Shown here in pieces: positions 45,806 through 59,400 of a DNA stretch of 64,000 bases. Position 1 is the stretch's first letter. Each line of letters begins with the position of its first letter. Location of the stretch: assembly GCF_004379255.2 (NCBI RefSeq), contig NC_056051.1:2134062-2198061 (forward strand). The letters run 5' to 3'. A program made the translations under genes and the position numbers. This stretch comes from Salvia splendens (lineage: Eukaryota > Streptophyta > Magnoliopsida > Lamiales > Lamiaceae). The notes under the pieces are model-generated. The model saw only the letters and a program-made list of their open reading frames with translations. It searched no databases and had not been told where the DNA came from.

Positions 45806-46330
45806 GTCACACGTTAACAACTATAAAGAGCTCCACAGTTAATCTGTAAATGAAATAGCTCTAAGCTTTACCTTTTACCGGAACCGACATTGATTTTCAT
45901 GATTTTAGAAAATGCTCTGCAGCTGAGAAAATGAAAGCTTATTGAATTTTTTAGATCCGTTCCTGCAAATATTTTTTCAATGAAATTAGTTCATATCTAA
46001 ACGTGTAATGAAAATTTAAAACTTATATGACAAAAACAAATTTGTGGAGTACCTTTTTTTGGTGAGGGAGAGATGATCGATTGCCGATCTGGTAGGAGTT
46101 TGAAGAAATCGCTTCGACGTCCTCTGTTTCTCCTTTTTCGATGGTGGAGGCAGCTCGAAGGTAGAGGGAAACTGAGGCGGCGAATAGGATTGAGACCGCC
46201 GTCGGCGACTGGCCAAAAGGTTGAAGCGTCGCCGATTTGTTGTTCAGTTGAGTCGTTGCCGGCGTTCTCTTCCTCTTTCTCCGTTTTCGTCGGTCGAGGT
46301 GCGGAGAAGATAGAGGGATTTAGGGTTTAG

Positions 46331-47749
46331 CAAATTATTGAAAAAATTGTTTGGGCTTTTATAAATATATTCAGATGAGATATTCGGCAACTATGATTTT
46401 ATCAGTTTATCTAATTGGGCTATTTAGCTGTTTCTAATACCTTTACCGATAAAGAAAATAGTCCACATGTTTATTTTTTTGTGACCCATTATTATGATAA
46501 ATTTTGTATGAATTATATTAAATATAATAAAAGTAATTGTTTTAAATGTAATTCCTCTTTCATATAATAGTTTTGTAAATGTTAATTTCTCTCTAAATTT
46601 TTAAAATTTGTAAAGAATTTTTTATTTGAAATTTAATTATATTTAATTTACATTGATTCGACTAATAATAATTTTCCTTTTTGTAGTTGATGTTGGTGGA
46701 TTTGTTGATAGATCCATTATTTTAAGTGATAGGTTATTGATCAACATGGTTCGCGTAATGTGAGTTAGATTAGTTTGAATTCGTCAAATTTGAATCTGGG
46801 TGGATGTATTTTTTTGCACTTTGTTGTATATATGGTTAATATTATTTATGCATTAAATTATTTCATGTCAAATATGAGACTCTTAGTGTGGGACGGAGGG
46901 AGTACTTTAGAAAATAAAGTTCGCAAATTTAATACGGTTTAAATCTAAAACTTACTCAATGTTTCAAATTATTTTATTTCGATTCAATATTAATTCAATA
47001 CTAAAAAAATAAAATTGAATTGTAATCCGGTTCCCGATTAGGAACAAGAAGTTTTGTTTAAATAAATAAAATCGATACCGGAACTGGCTTTTCTAGTCCC
47101 GGTTACTCAATTAACTGGACTGTTCTAGTTCTAGTTAACCGAGAACCGGAGAACCGGTTAAGCACTCCTAAACACTCTCACATGATCATTCCTCTGAATT
47201 GGTTGAAGAACAAAGAACAGACAATTCAAGAGCTCGTCGCATAAGGAAGAAGCCAATCCATTTCCAAGACTATGTTTGCTCGTTGGATGTCTAGCATTTT
47301 CTTTTGCTCTTTAATATAATGTAATAGTGGAGAATCGTTGATGTTTCTGCAGTTTGCCACAACCAACATATAATCTTTTTTGTTTGTTAAAATGTGATGG
47401 TTGGGTTGCAATGAATTAACTTATTAAGATTTTGTTGCGACCACATAAAATTTATAAATCAATGACAAAATCAGATTAAAAAATTAAATGATACAAAATG
47501 CACTCATTTTGGTTCAACTAATTTGAAAAACGAAAGGAATATCAAAAAATTATTTGCAATTATTTTTTGGTGCTAAAGTTTTGGTGAGAAGGCGAAAACT
47601 TTTTTGTTTGTTCATTAACCGAATCGAATCAACGTTAAGCTGAAAATCATCTCCCTCTCTACGTCGTTTTCTCTCCCTAGAGTCCTGCCATTTTCAGCTT
47701 TATTTGGTTTAATGTTATGAAGAATTTTGATATGATTGGGGGGTTCTAA
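46331..47749. other. intergenic region with repeat remnants, promoter side of the CK1 gene
   Basis: AT-rich. A Stowaway-like end (GGACGGAGGGAGTAC, near 46893) and GAACCGG/CCGGTT-rich DNA (47030-47165) are visible. The sequence just before 47749 is the presumed 5' leader of the kinase gene. Confidence 0.5.
47195..47295 (+). pseudogene. tiny copia pol fragment (integrase-RT linker)
   Basis: The frame RARRIRKKPIHFQDYVCSLD followed by a stop resembles the basic linker between integrase and reverse transcriptase in copia polyproteins. Only about 30 codons are present and no flanking LTR is seen. Confidence 0.4.
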
Positions 47750-50712
47750 ATGGAGCAGCGTGTGGGGAATAGGTTTCGGTTGGGGCGAAAAATTGGGAAT
47801 GGCTCATTCGGAGAGATTTACTTAGGCATGTTGTTTGATTTGATTGTTTATATTCGACACCTTTTTGGATTAATTGGTTGTCTTTTGTTGTTTGCAGGCA
47901 CTAATATCCAGACGAATGAGGATGTTGCTATCAAGCTTGTAAGTAGTTCCAATTTTTTATCTGTTCTTCCATGTAAATTTGTTTTGATCCATCTTTAATA
48001 TTTGATCATGGTTTTTTTTTGAATCTTTGGTAGATTGATTATTGATGAATGAATGTTTTGCTTCCTGTAGAAAATGACATTGAAAAAACTGAGTTTCTTT
48101 GTCTTAGGCATGGCTTAATGATTAGTTTTCTGTTCTTGTCTTCCGTCGTCAGTGTTTGTAGAGCTCATAATCATCGTCGTCATCGCCATTGCTACTTCTA
48201 GTCAGCTACCTGTATTCGTCATTTTTACTGAGTTGGAATGAGCTAGGATTTAAAATAAGGTGGCGAAACTATAATTCTATACAGAAAAATATAACGTACT
48301 TGGCGATTGCCAAGGGACACCCGGGGCTTGTCTCTGTCTAGTTGAGCAAACACAAGCTACGTAGAAGGAAGGGGTTCATCATTGTAACTTTTTCCCAAAA
48401 TGTTTATCAAATGCTATTTCTCATGCCGTTGGATATTTATTGTAATGTATTTATACACTTTTCTTGGTAGATTCTACTATAGTGTCTTTTGTTTTGGTCT
48501 ATGATTATAAGAATGTAATTCATGTGTGTTTCAGGAAAATGCGAGGACACGACATCCCCAACTGCTTTATGAGTCAAAGTTGTACAGATTACTCCAAGGA
48601 GGAAGTAATATCCTCTTTTGTTGCTGATGTTTGTTTCCTTTTTTTTTACATGGTTAAGTTATCAGTATCCTCATTTTTGGCATTTCTCGATTTTGACAGA
48701 CGGAATCCCAAACACTAAATGGTTTGGGGTTGAAGGAGAGTATAATGTTCTCGTGATGGACTTATTGGGGGCGAGCCTTGAGGACATGTTCACCTTTTGT
48801 AGTAGGAAGTTGTCGTTGAAGACTGTTCTCATGCTTGCAGATCAGATGGTAATGCACTCTGTTTAGTTAAGGATTCTAAACAATTTAATGGTTCACTTAT
48901 CATGGAAATCTCTGCTTCTCTTCTTTCAGCTTAATCGCCTCGAGTTTGTTCACTCTAAGTCATTTCTGCATCGAGATCTTAAGCCTGACAACTTTCTCAT
49001 GGGCATGGGAAGGCGTGCGAATCAGGTCTTCTGTTTTCCTTCACTCCTTATTTTTAAGTTTTCTCAATTTTGTTTAATGGTTTGCGGATGATAACTCTAT
49101 TTATCCGCCTCTAGGTTTATGTCATTGACTTTGGGCTCGCCAAGAAATATAGAGATTCTAATCATCAGCATATCCCATATAGGTATGCTGTGTTCTGTAT
49201 AACTTACGTTGTAATCTGATTTACTTCAATATTCCCTTCAATACTACTCTTTTTGTACCCGATCAAGCTATAGTTCAGCAACACGTTACTCTATCATGCA
49301 GAGAAAATAAGAATTTGACAGGAACAGCCAGATTCGCAAGCATAAATACACATCTTGGCATCGGTATGTATGTGACACGTGCTCTATCTTTTATTTATCG
49401 ACCTTACAGGTGTAGTAGAAAGCTGATTGTTCGTTGCTTTCGTTTTTCATTCTGCTCCACTGCATTAACCTATGGATAGAACAAGGCCGGAGGGATGACC
49501 TAGAATCACTCGGATATGTTCTTATGTACTTCTTACGAGGAAGGTTGTTCTTAAATCTTGTCTTGTTAGTTCTCTCTACTGTTGGTTCTTGTGGTACACT
49601 GACTCTTATCTAGAAAAAAAAAATGTAGCCTTCCCTGGCAGGGACTGCAAGCCGGAAACAAGAAACAAAAGTACGACAGAATTAGCGAGAAAAAGGTTCA
49701 AACACCAATAGAGGTGATTAAAGTTTTTGTAGCTTCTGGACCGAAGAAGTATGTTCCCTGCCGTGCAAGAAGAGATGGGTTTTAACTTGATCTTTTCGTT
49801 GCAGTCTTTATGCCGTGGATATCCAACAGAATTTGCTTCTTACTTCCATTATTGCCGTTCACTTAGATTTGAGGACAAACCAGATTATGGTTATTTGAAA
49901 AGAATTTTCCGTGACCTTTTTATTCGTGAAGGTGATGGCGTCCGCCTTACCCTCCCAAAATCTTGTGCTGATTATATTAGTGCCTCTTCAATTTATGCTT
50001 GCGTTTCTATTTATCAGGTTTTCAATTTGATTACGTATTTGATTGGACTATTTTGAAGTATCAGCAGTCACAGCTCGCTAATCCTCCATCTCGTTCTCTA
50101 GTAAGTACCTCAGTTTAGGCTGGCCTGCTCTTGCCTCCCTCCGAGTTACAACCTGATGAATTTTCGTACAGGGTGCTGGAACGAGTTCAATGCTGCCAAA
50201 TGCTAATAACGACAGAGACTCAGGTGATTCTTGATCAGTTATTTGAGTTCCTGGATAGAATTGTTGCTTCAGAAATCGCACACCTCCTGTTATTTTCATA
50301 CTAACTCGCTCGTTTGTTAGCCATCTCGTTCTTTTCGGTTTATAAATGCTTGAATTTGATGGATTTTCTACAACTTTCTGCAGGTTTGGATGAAGGTAGG
50401 CCACCTGTGCGTGGAAGAAACGCTTTAAATTCGTCTAAAATGAAAGATCCAGGTGCAAGTGATACTGCTGCACCAAAGGAGGTAAGACTACTACCTACCA
50501 CCTCTGTCTATCCTCTAACGTTCAATGCATATCCTCTAAAATGGTTTCTGCAGATATCCACTTCAAACGACCAGAAAGCCGGAACATCCAAGCAGCCTGC
50601 AATTTCTAGTAATCGGGATCCAAAGATCCCCAGGAATGGTGATGATCCTGTCAATGGAGATCACGGTGCTGCACAAAAAAGTCGCCCCACAACGTCACCC
50701 CATAATGACTAG
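47750..50712 (+). CDS. CKL: casein kinase 1-like (CKL) Ser/Thr protein kinase, 14 exons
   Basis: Exons: 47750-47825, 47898-47938, 48535-48604, 48700-48848, 48930-49025, 49115-49182, 49302-49363, 49480-49543, 49629-49713, 49805-49931, 50018-50100, 50172-50223, 50384-50481, 50554-50712. They join in phase to 409 residues. The kinase domain occupies about residues 9-280: glycine loop [12 protein letters not shown], catalytic lysine K38, HRDLKPDN with D128, and DFG at 149-151, the same numbering as animal CK1. Family signatures [12 protein letters not shown] and [16 protein letters not shown] are present. The tail is Ser/Pro/Asn-rich and probably carries the localisation signal. Intron 1 would start with GC (TTAG|GCATGT), a rare GC-AG intron. 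No lesion. Confidence 0.95.
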
Positions 50713-51920
50713 ATTATGCAGTATTATCAGGACTTGTAGCTACAGATTTCCCCTTATTCCCTCTGTACATATACGCCGGCCCCTACCCCTATTTAACACT
50801 CGGGGAATCTGTTGTTTCTCCCTCGAGGGAAGCTGCTGAAGGAAATCCTAACCAGTGAATGGTGCATGCGGATAACGAGATATCAGTTAGCTTCCGAGGT
50901 GAGGTGAGGTGAAGTGAGAGATCAGTAAACTTGACACGATGAAACCACTTTATCACTAGGCCAACTCGAAGCCTTTTAGTTTTAGGCCGAGATTGGGTGT
51001 AATACCACCTCAGGTAACACGCATTCATTTATGCTTCTTACGTACCTAATGTTGTAAATACCCATTCTTTTGATTTGTCGTTTCCATGGCATGTAGTTTT
51101 GACATTTCTTGCGCAATTATTTATAGTTTAATAAATTCATGTGATGTTTATGCCAAATATGGTGTTTAAATAAATTAAAAAAATTAGAAAGGTGTTTAAA
51201 GTTCAATTTCTTCTCTACATAATGTGATAAAAAAAATATAAAAAATTAGAAAGTTGTTTTAATTAGGTTGTATTGTAGGCATTTTGAATATGTAAGGAAA
51301 TGTGACTAATAATTACTCCAATCGAAACTAACAATTCCAATCGCAATCAATTATAGACCGTAAGTTTTTTTCTTTTTCCTTTCATTATCTCTACTTTTTT
51401 TTCTTGTGCAACCTTCATTTTCTGTGCACATCTATTTTTTTCTTTTCAAATTACAGATATTATGCATTTTTCACATTTAGGTTGAACTACTCTTATTTTT
51501 CTCATTTATCTATACAGCTCTTTTTCACAAAGTATTATAAGCAAAACACAAGATTGTAAGTGACTCATTCTCAGTGTTAGGCCATACAAAAAATATGATT
51601 AAAAACTTAAAATGGCTAGCTAGGAAAATTTGAGAAATAAGACTAAATCTAATTTGAAAATAACTAAAAGAATTGTCTAACAATTCATCTTTTATCAATC
51701 TTATTCTTATCAATCTAACTCATGTCTAAAGTAGTACTTTTTAGCCATGAGATCGACAAAAGTTAAAAAGTTCATAGTATATATCAAAAGGGAAAGACGA
51801 AAACTGAAAATTGGTTATCAAAAATACCATTTAAACTGTAAATTTGCACCGTCTAAGAGTAATTTCACAGATAAACAAACACTCAGCAAGAATGGATTTA
51901 CGTAGAATGTGATAATATAT
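50713..51920. other. CK1 3' UTR and convergent spacer with RPA49
   Basis: 3' UTR with a short GGTGA-type repeat near 50900, then AT-rich spacer. Two genes end towards each other here. No gene seen. Confidence 0.5.
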
Positions 51921-54427
51921 CTACTTTTGCCTTTTCCTCTTGATCTTGATCGTCTGGAAGGTCAGCGGGACAGGGAGGGTCGCGACCAGAGACATATTTT
52001 CACGAACAAACTTGCAGCCCAAGGACTCGTAGTGAGTTCTCAGTGTCACAGGGTTCATCCGGAGATCCCTGGCAATGTCTGAAGGGTCAGAGCGAAAATC
52101 ATCAGCAAAGAGAGAGAGCACCAGAACGTAGCTTATCAGCAGATCCTGTTTATCTTGAGGAAGTCGTTTATCCGTAGTGGAAGCGAACATGGTGGAGAAT
52201 TTCTGGGATAAGATGCTAGGCAATTTGTGAAACTTTGCAGACGACACCCCATCCATAGAGTGTCGATCCTTGAATCGTATGAGATGAGTGATGTATGACA
52301 AAATTCCAGCCATCCTCCTTCTACTTGACTCATTCTACAAATTTCAGAGGCCGAAATGATAACAAAATAGCTCAGACTCAACACAATGAAGTCCACATAA
52401 CATGTTGAGATATCTTATAAGCTAGAGAAAAAAGGATTGTGATCATCATGTCAATTAACTCGGCAAAACTAGCAGTCAAAAGCATGGTGAGTGAACCAGC
52501 AGATACAGGAATGAGCAAAACCAAGGGGTTGTCTGTATCACAAATTGGAATCACGAGGAAATAATGACTGACGATTAGACAAAAGAACAAGTTGGATTCA
52601 CAAGGAAATAATCATGAAACCAAATCCTTCATTGGAATATCAAAGTTTCATAGAAACAAGTTTAGGGTAACTGACATGTTTTCCAAGTTTATAGTAAATG
52701 CCAACAGTTTTCAGCAAATGAACGAAAACTTGAGAAATTAAAGTGATAAGCTGATACGCATGTAATCAGTTAACCGTGAGAAGGATAATACCATGTTGAA
52801 GGAAAATCAATTGCAACACAGCCAAACAATAACATTAGGGAACTTCAATCATCTTATGAATTCTCACCTTAATTTTTTGCAATGAATGAACTCGATTGAG
52901 AACAAAACATGGGTAAACATCTTGGGCCAATTCTGATCCACCATGCAACTTGTCAAAAATGTCTTGAAGGTAATCCCACTCCCCTTTTAGAATGATCTTG
53001 TCAAGTGGATAGGCCATCTCTACCTCATTGGCATCTATATTATGTGGAGGGATATTGCGAGCATTAGCAGTTGAAGGGACTGCTTCCACCAGTGCCTCCA
53101 TGTTCACCTTGATCCCCTCCAATTTTTGTTCCATACCTTCTTGCACTCCTACATCTTCTGTCCTACGTAAGGTTACGCGTTTCTCATCCTGAGAGTAAAG
53201 GAGTGCTACATATTAGAAGTGAAATAAATCAAACACTGTGCCCCCTTTCCCACTTTTTTCTGTGATTCATTCTCTTTCAGGAAATAAAAGAAAAGATGCT
53301 CGTAATTCTCAAGTTAGGCCAGCCCTGTATAGCATATGTCATATTAAGCTTTACCTACAAACTACTAACACAGAGGTGGACTGAGATTTAATAAACACAG
53401 CCAAACTATTTAATTTCCACCCAAAAAAAATGCATACCCTTCTTATATTTTTCTTCGTTGAATACATGCGCGTGGCATTCATGAATTTCTCGGACCTCTC
53501 TTCATATGTATCTGCTTCCTTTTCCGCATCTTGTGATTCATTTTCAGGCTGCTCCATCCCAGGAACCTTTGGTTCCAACCTGAATATCTGCAGCCACACA
53601 ATAAAATGTTTCAATATATTGATTCCAGAAACAAATAAAACAGCCTCTGCAGTTTTTCGTCTTTGCACTCATACATCACCGAAAGAAATAATCATATTTG
53701 AGCCTCAAATAAGAAAAAAGAACACCAAATTCAAAATGGAATCAGAAATCAATACCAAGGGGCATCAAAATCATGAATAGTTCGTTCATTCACTTAAAAA
53801 CCAAGTCGAAAAACATCAAATTTAAGAAGAATCAAAACCTTCAACTACAAGTGCAAAAAAACAGAAGTTCAATTTTTTTGTTGTAAAGCCACAAATTGAA
53901 AAAACAAATAAAACAGATATTCCACCACAAACACGCACAAGCTAAAAAAACACCAAAATGGAATAAGAAATCCTAATAACAAAATCAGCGAAAAACTGAG
54001 TTAGTTTAAGCCACAAACACAATACCTTATTAGCAGCAATAGGAACCATCTTCAGCACCCCCGTCTCCTTGTCCAACACCCCAAGAGCATAATTGCAGAG
54101 CTGCGGTGTCCTAGCTTCGCCGGAATAGCTCGTTCCTACAAAATTGACAGCGGACCCGCCGACTCCCACCACCACCTCCAATCTAGGGTTTTTGGGATTT
54201 CGTTTGGCATTCCTGTACACCTTCACGCTAGAGACTCCGGATTTCGAGTTGGATTCCTCCGAATTCTTCAACGGGTCAAATCCGGAAGGAAAATATCCGA
54301 TTACTGGCGGGATTTTCTTCTCTGGGTTTTCGTTAATTTCCTTGATTTTCACATTCATAGTTTCCAATTGCTTTCCCATTTCGGCGCTCTCCTGTTCTAC
54401 TCGATTCTTCTTCTCTTTTTCCCCCAT
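51921..54427 (-). CDS. RPA49: RNA polymerase I subunit RPA49 (A49-like), four exons
   Basis: Exons (minus): 54026-54427, 53438-53587, 52868-53188, 51921-52334. All are GT-AG and in phase, giving 428 residues. The N-terminal part (PPVIGYFPSGFDPLKNS, TPQLCNYALGVLDKETG) is the dimerisation module that pairs with the A34.5-type subunit. The C-terminal part (LISYVLVLSLFADDFRSD, DIARDLRMNPVTLRTHYESL, CKFV) is the tandem winged-helix region. It acts in the nucleolus in rRNA gene transcription. The basic tail IKIKRKRQK is plausible as a nuclear signal. The frame is intact. Confidence 0.9.
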
Positions 54428-56453
54428 GATTCGACGAGGGATTTTCAGGGGTCGTGCTAAACCCTAACTTAACACTATGGGTTGTCAGGCTTTTGTGATA
54501 AACCCTAATTTAGTTTTAGCCTTTTAAGAGACACTTGCCACTAATTAATATCGCCCGACGCCCATTGCCAAACCACATTTCTTTTCCACAATTAAATACT
54601 TCAATAATATATTGATTTATTTACAACTTATACTACTATAGATCATTATTAATTCCACACTAATAATATGTGAGTTTTGCTATGAAGTAACATTATTTTA
54701 ACTATCATTTTCGTTATCTCTCTTATTTTACAGTTATGCATCAATTCTCGTGTCATCTCACGTTCCTTATTTTTTTGGGACTTGAGGGGAGTACTTATGT
54801 GTAGCTTACTATCCGAATTTTACAACTACCACCACCACAACTACTACTACTACTAATAATAATAATAATACTTAAAACATACTACAAGAAACTATAAAAA
54901 CAACACGAGTTTTAATACACAATTGGAAACGTAAAAGATAATAAAAGAAAAATGCGTAAAGTAAGAGAGGTGGACAAAATAAATAGTGGAAATAGTGTTA
55001 GTAAATTCTGGGGTCCACATCCTAAAATAGGAAGTTTAGAAAGTTCTATTTTTAAGGGACAATCCAAAATGAACATAGTTTCTATTTTTAAGAGACGGAT
55101 ATAATAATAATATTTATATGCAGTGAATAATGTGTTACTATTATTTAGATAGTTGAATACTCCATCGGTCCGTGACATAATGTCTCATTTTGCCATTTCA
55201 GAGTGACTGCGATTGAAAGTTCCATTTACCTTCTATTCTATGTAAATGGACCTTACCATTCACCTTACACATTACACATTGTATTATAAAATCAATATAT
55301 AAAATTGGGGTTCAGACTCCACTAATTCATTTTCTCGTTTTTATTCACAAAGTTAAACAATTTCTTAAAACTTGTATCGAGTCAAAATGGGACTATAAAT
55401 GGCGGATAAAGGGAACATTTTTTTAATTTTGCATTAAAACACATGTCGTTTCAAAAATTCTTTTTTTTAAGAAACGGACGGAGTTTTCTTAATTCTTGTG
55501 CCAAAATGAAATAATCCCAGGAAAATAGAATTTTTCAATATACCACATTTTAATAAATTTTAAATTTTGGTATAACTCATTTCAATATTAAAATATTACA
55601 CCGATTTTCATTATATTGTACTGAAACCTACTATACTTCTTAGTTTTACTATATATCGGATTTCACTACGGTACATCAAAATATGCATTTACCGAAATCT
55701 TATTTCATATAGTTGCATATAATTGGTATGGTATAAAAATTCGGTGTATGCAGTATAATCAATACATATTGGCATCATAGTATACCAACAATTCAATACA
55801 TACGACCAATATTTCAGTAACATTTTCTATTTCTCACCTTTCATAACAAAGCAAATGAACTCTAAATCAACTTTGTCTTACCTTCATAACAAAGCAAATG
55901 AACCCAATCAACTTTGTCTTACCCAACACACCTTGTCTTCCCAACTAATTCGGCGTATTTACATGACATGTCACATAATGGCTACACAAACACAACATTA
56001 ACCTTTGATGTGCATATAAATTAGTTACTAGGGTTGACTGTAATTAACTTCGATGTGCACATAAATTAGTTACTAGGGTTGACTAAAATATCCGAGATTC
56101 GAAAATCCAATCTGAATCAAATAAAAAATTTAAATTTCGATTCGAATTTTCCGTTCGGTTCGATCCTTAACCCTTTACATTATAACTTATTTTCACAGCA
56201 AACATTTAAAAGTCATATCAAGCCCAAGAATAGCTAATAAAATCCCATTAAAGAGAAGCATGATAATCCAACAAAATCAGGGGAGGGGACTACAGCTGAA
56301 TCTAACAATAGATAATACTATTTCAAGAGAGAACCAGTAACCACAAAGTCTGCATTGACATTCACAGGTTAAAGCACCAAATGTAATACTTGAATTCGAA
56401 CCTAGGCGGTAGCCGGAGTTTTAGAAGTCGAGTTGAGAGATCAGCATTCCATC
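54428..56453. other. intergenic with short duplications and MITE remnants
   Basis: No gene seen. Two local tandem duplications are visible: a unit with TTCATAACAAAGCAAATGAA at 55845-55922, and one with ATAAATTAGTTACTAGGGTT at 55995-56080. AT-rich elsewhere. Confidence 0.5.
55160..55483. mobile_element. degenerate Stowaway-like MITE
   Basis: Left end CTCCATCGGTCCGTGACA after TA; right end AAACGGACGGAG. The ends are inverted with mismatches and the right target TA is not preserved. Confidence 0.4.
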
Positions 56454-59400
56454 TCAAGGCCGGGGTCTCTTGTTGCTGCATGATGGGCACTTGTATTGCT
56501 TGATTTGCTCGGCTTTGGCAGGAGTAATCTTGACACACTTGCCATGGAACCACTTCTCACATATGTCGCAGCATATCCAGAACTCGTCTGATGCATAGTT
56601 ATCCCCACAGGCGCCGCACAATGTCTCCCCATGTTCATCATCTTCTTCCTCATCCAATTCCTCCTCCTCCTCGTCTTTTGGCTGTGGCTTTGAAACTTTT
56701 ACCTGAGAGTAGGTTATATTTTTCATTACAGCGCGAGCAAATCGATACCATCAAGAATTTCAACGATAGAAATAGGGGAATCAAGCCCATATGTACTTGC
56801 ATTTAGTAGTATCATTCATCATTTATGTCTAGAACTATGCAATTGTCCACATCCACGAACTAGAGACCTCATTTTTACAGATGAAAGTTCAGCAATCCAA
56901 TTCAACAAAAAGAAAGCAATAAAGGTTTTAGAGACCTGAATATACTTTATTCCAAAAAAGTAATGTGCTTGGGAAGGTGTATTGCAGTAGAAGAGTGTGA
57001 TTTCTAAACTTGCTCATGCACATAAAGAACATAGAAAACTAGATATGCACAGAAAAACTAATAGGGCTCATTAGATTATGGTGAATTTTGGATTTATAAG
57101 TACTATGTAAACAATCTTTTGCTTTCCTTTCCCTCTATGGTGGTGCCAGGGATGAGGAAAAAGAACAGAAGTAGAAACCAAGAATTATAGACAGTACCGG
57201 CTTAGAATTTGACTTGGATTTGCTGCTGCTGTTTGAGACTGGAGATTTCTCTTTCTGTAGTTTTTTGGCTGCCCCCGTCACAACTTCAAATACAGTAGGA
57301 AGTTCATTGATCATGCTGAATAGCCGCTTCCTGCACAAATGGCGAGCATTATATAAGCTTAATGTCTGATGGAAGCTTAAGCTAGCTATATTGAAAAAAA
57401 CTACACAACATAAAATAGAACAGACGAATGGTATACAAGCTGGGAAGTTACCATCTACGAACATTATGTCGTAATTCCAAACCAATCGGAAACCTAAACA
57501 TATAATAAAGCCAGGAAAATGCAGAAGAGAGCCAGTTACTTTCAATGATCAAAGTTTTGCATAAACTGAGTCATGATGACCATGTAAAGGCTATTTACTA
57601 AGCAGGAAATTGCATGCTAAATTGCTAATATTGAAAAGATTAAGCCACTGCTGCTGTTTGTCTTAAGATTAGACATTGCTAAGCATTGTAGTAAGTCTTA
57701 AGCAAGAAATGAAAATGCAGAAAGAGCATTAGGGGTACCTGTCAGCTTTATCAATGCTAAATCTAGCACCAAAATAAAAGGCAACGGAGAGCAGCCAGGA
57801 GTCGCTGTGGACAGCAATAAGAGCTAGCCAGTCTTTTTCTTGCATCCCATCTCTAGCAAAGTTGATGCCCAGAGCAGGCTCGGGGAGTTCAGGAGGTACC
57901 TCTTCAACAGGCAAATTGACCTCCCACTCCTCATGAGGATGTCCGTATAGGCATAAATTCTCCCTCTCTGTGAAGCAAGCAACAGGCAGAATCAATACCA
58001 GCAGCAGCGAGCAAAACTAGTTAAGATATTGTTAAAACTAACCATGCCTAGAATAAGTATAAGAACATTCTAAGATAGGAATATTTGGAAACTACCATGC
58101 TTCGTATAAACAGAAACAACCATACCTAGAATAAGTAAAAGAATATCCTAAGATGGGCATATTTGGAAATTCCCATGCTTTCTATAAACAGAAACAACCT
58201 AATCATTTACAGGTAACCGGCACTCATTTGTTGAAAAAATTAAATGAGGCCTGTGGCAATAGTAGTTATTACATGATGGGCAAGACATTTCCAAAAGAAA
58301 TATACAATAATATATCTAATACTCCCTCCGTCCGCCATTAGGAGTCCCATTTCTTGGCGACACGAGTTTTAAGAAATGTTAAGAAAAGTGGGTAGAAAAA
58401 AGTTAGTGGAATAGGGGTCATACTTGTATATATAAATTTTAAATGAAATGTGAGCAGAATAAGTTAGTGGAAGGTGAGACCCTATTATCATTTATGGTAA
58501 AAGTGAACCGGGACTCCTATTCGCGGACGGACTAAAATGGAAAAACGGGACTCCTATTCGCGGATGGAGAGAGTACAATACAAGTATTAATACTCAGATA
58601 ACATTTTACTACTTTAATAGCACCAATCAGAGGTTTACAGAAAAGATAAAAGGTATCGAAGTTAAAAGTAAAACAAAGGTAAATCGCGAGAGAAAGAATC
58701 ATGTGACTGTGACACCAAAGAAGTTTCTTGACATGAACCAATATATTTCAGATACAATGTACATATCAGACCAAAATCAAGCAACTCAATTTAGCATAAT
58801 CCAATTGAATCCTACAAATACAAAATCAAAACCTAGAATACACGGAGAAGACATTCAAAAAAGTAATTTTCAGTTCAATCCAACAATAGGGTAATGAGGA
58901 GCAACACAAGAAGTCCTAGAACAAACCAACGTATTTACGAATCAGAACAAGACAAATATCTAGCCAAAAATGGTGCCACTTATTTAAATATCCCATGTCG
59001 AAAGTCGAAACACCATCTTGCTTAAGTAATAGGAGTAGCATAAAAATGCAATCAAATTACATAACACATCCGAAAACAGCTGAAGACAATTCTTGTAAAA
59101 GATATTTATCCAATACACATACATCAAACAAATTGTAAAAACAAACAAAACCTAGCATATATGCTTTTCAAAACACACCAACTGCAAAATTTAGCCTACA
59201 ATTGAAGCCATGATGACACAGAAACTCCAAATGCTAATAACAAAACTCCAGTCTCAACAGATTATATCAGTTGTCACAGTATAAGTAACATCCCAAGTTA
59301 AACAAGCAGTTCCCAAAATTCCGCAAGACCAGAAACACAACAATCATTAATGCTAAGCATCAACAATTTTTTTAAAAAAAAAACTTCAGAAAAAAACTTC

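Larger units (their letters stand above)
32290..46330 (-). pseudogene. POP4: POP4 / RNase P-MRP subunit p29 pseudogene, broken by two retrotransposons
   Basis: Minus-strand gene with introns. Exons: probable 5' UTR 46053-46330; coding exon 1 44185-44303 continued at 39402-39483; 39018-39053; about 38872-38933; about 38499-38759; about 37868-37929; about 37736-37783; exon 7 37567-37627 continued at 32429-32483; last 32290-32357. Sequences such as MEDQRRRTMEALERRFA, FKPMHEKWKAYVQKLL and VPKKFSVFMLEVDCWKITLH match plant POP4, an Rpp29-fold protein binding RNase P/MRP RNA. Lesions: copia insertions in exon 1 and exon 7, an in-frame TAA after YMQGSKNI in exon 4, and a missing C-terminus. A hAT MITE sits in the 5' intron. 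Confidence 0.85.

Noticed and set aside
46016..46216. 66-residue minus-strand ORF MASRRRRSQ.. as a separate gene
   Set aside because: It begins with TTG, not ATG, and lies where the 5' UTR exon of POP4 is expected.
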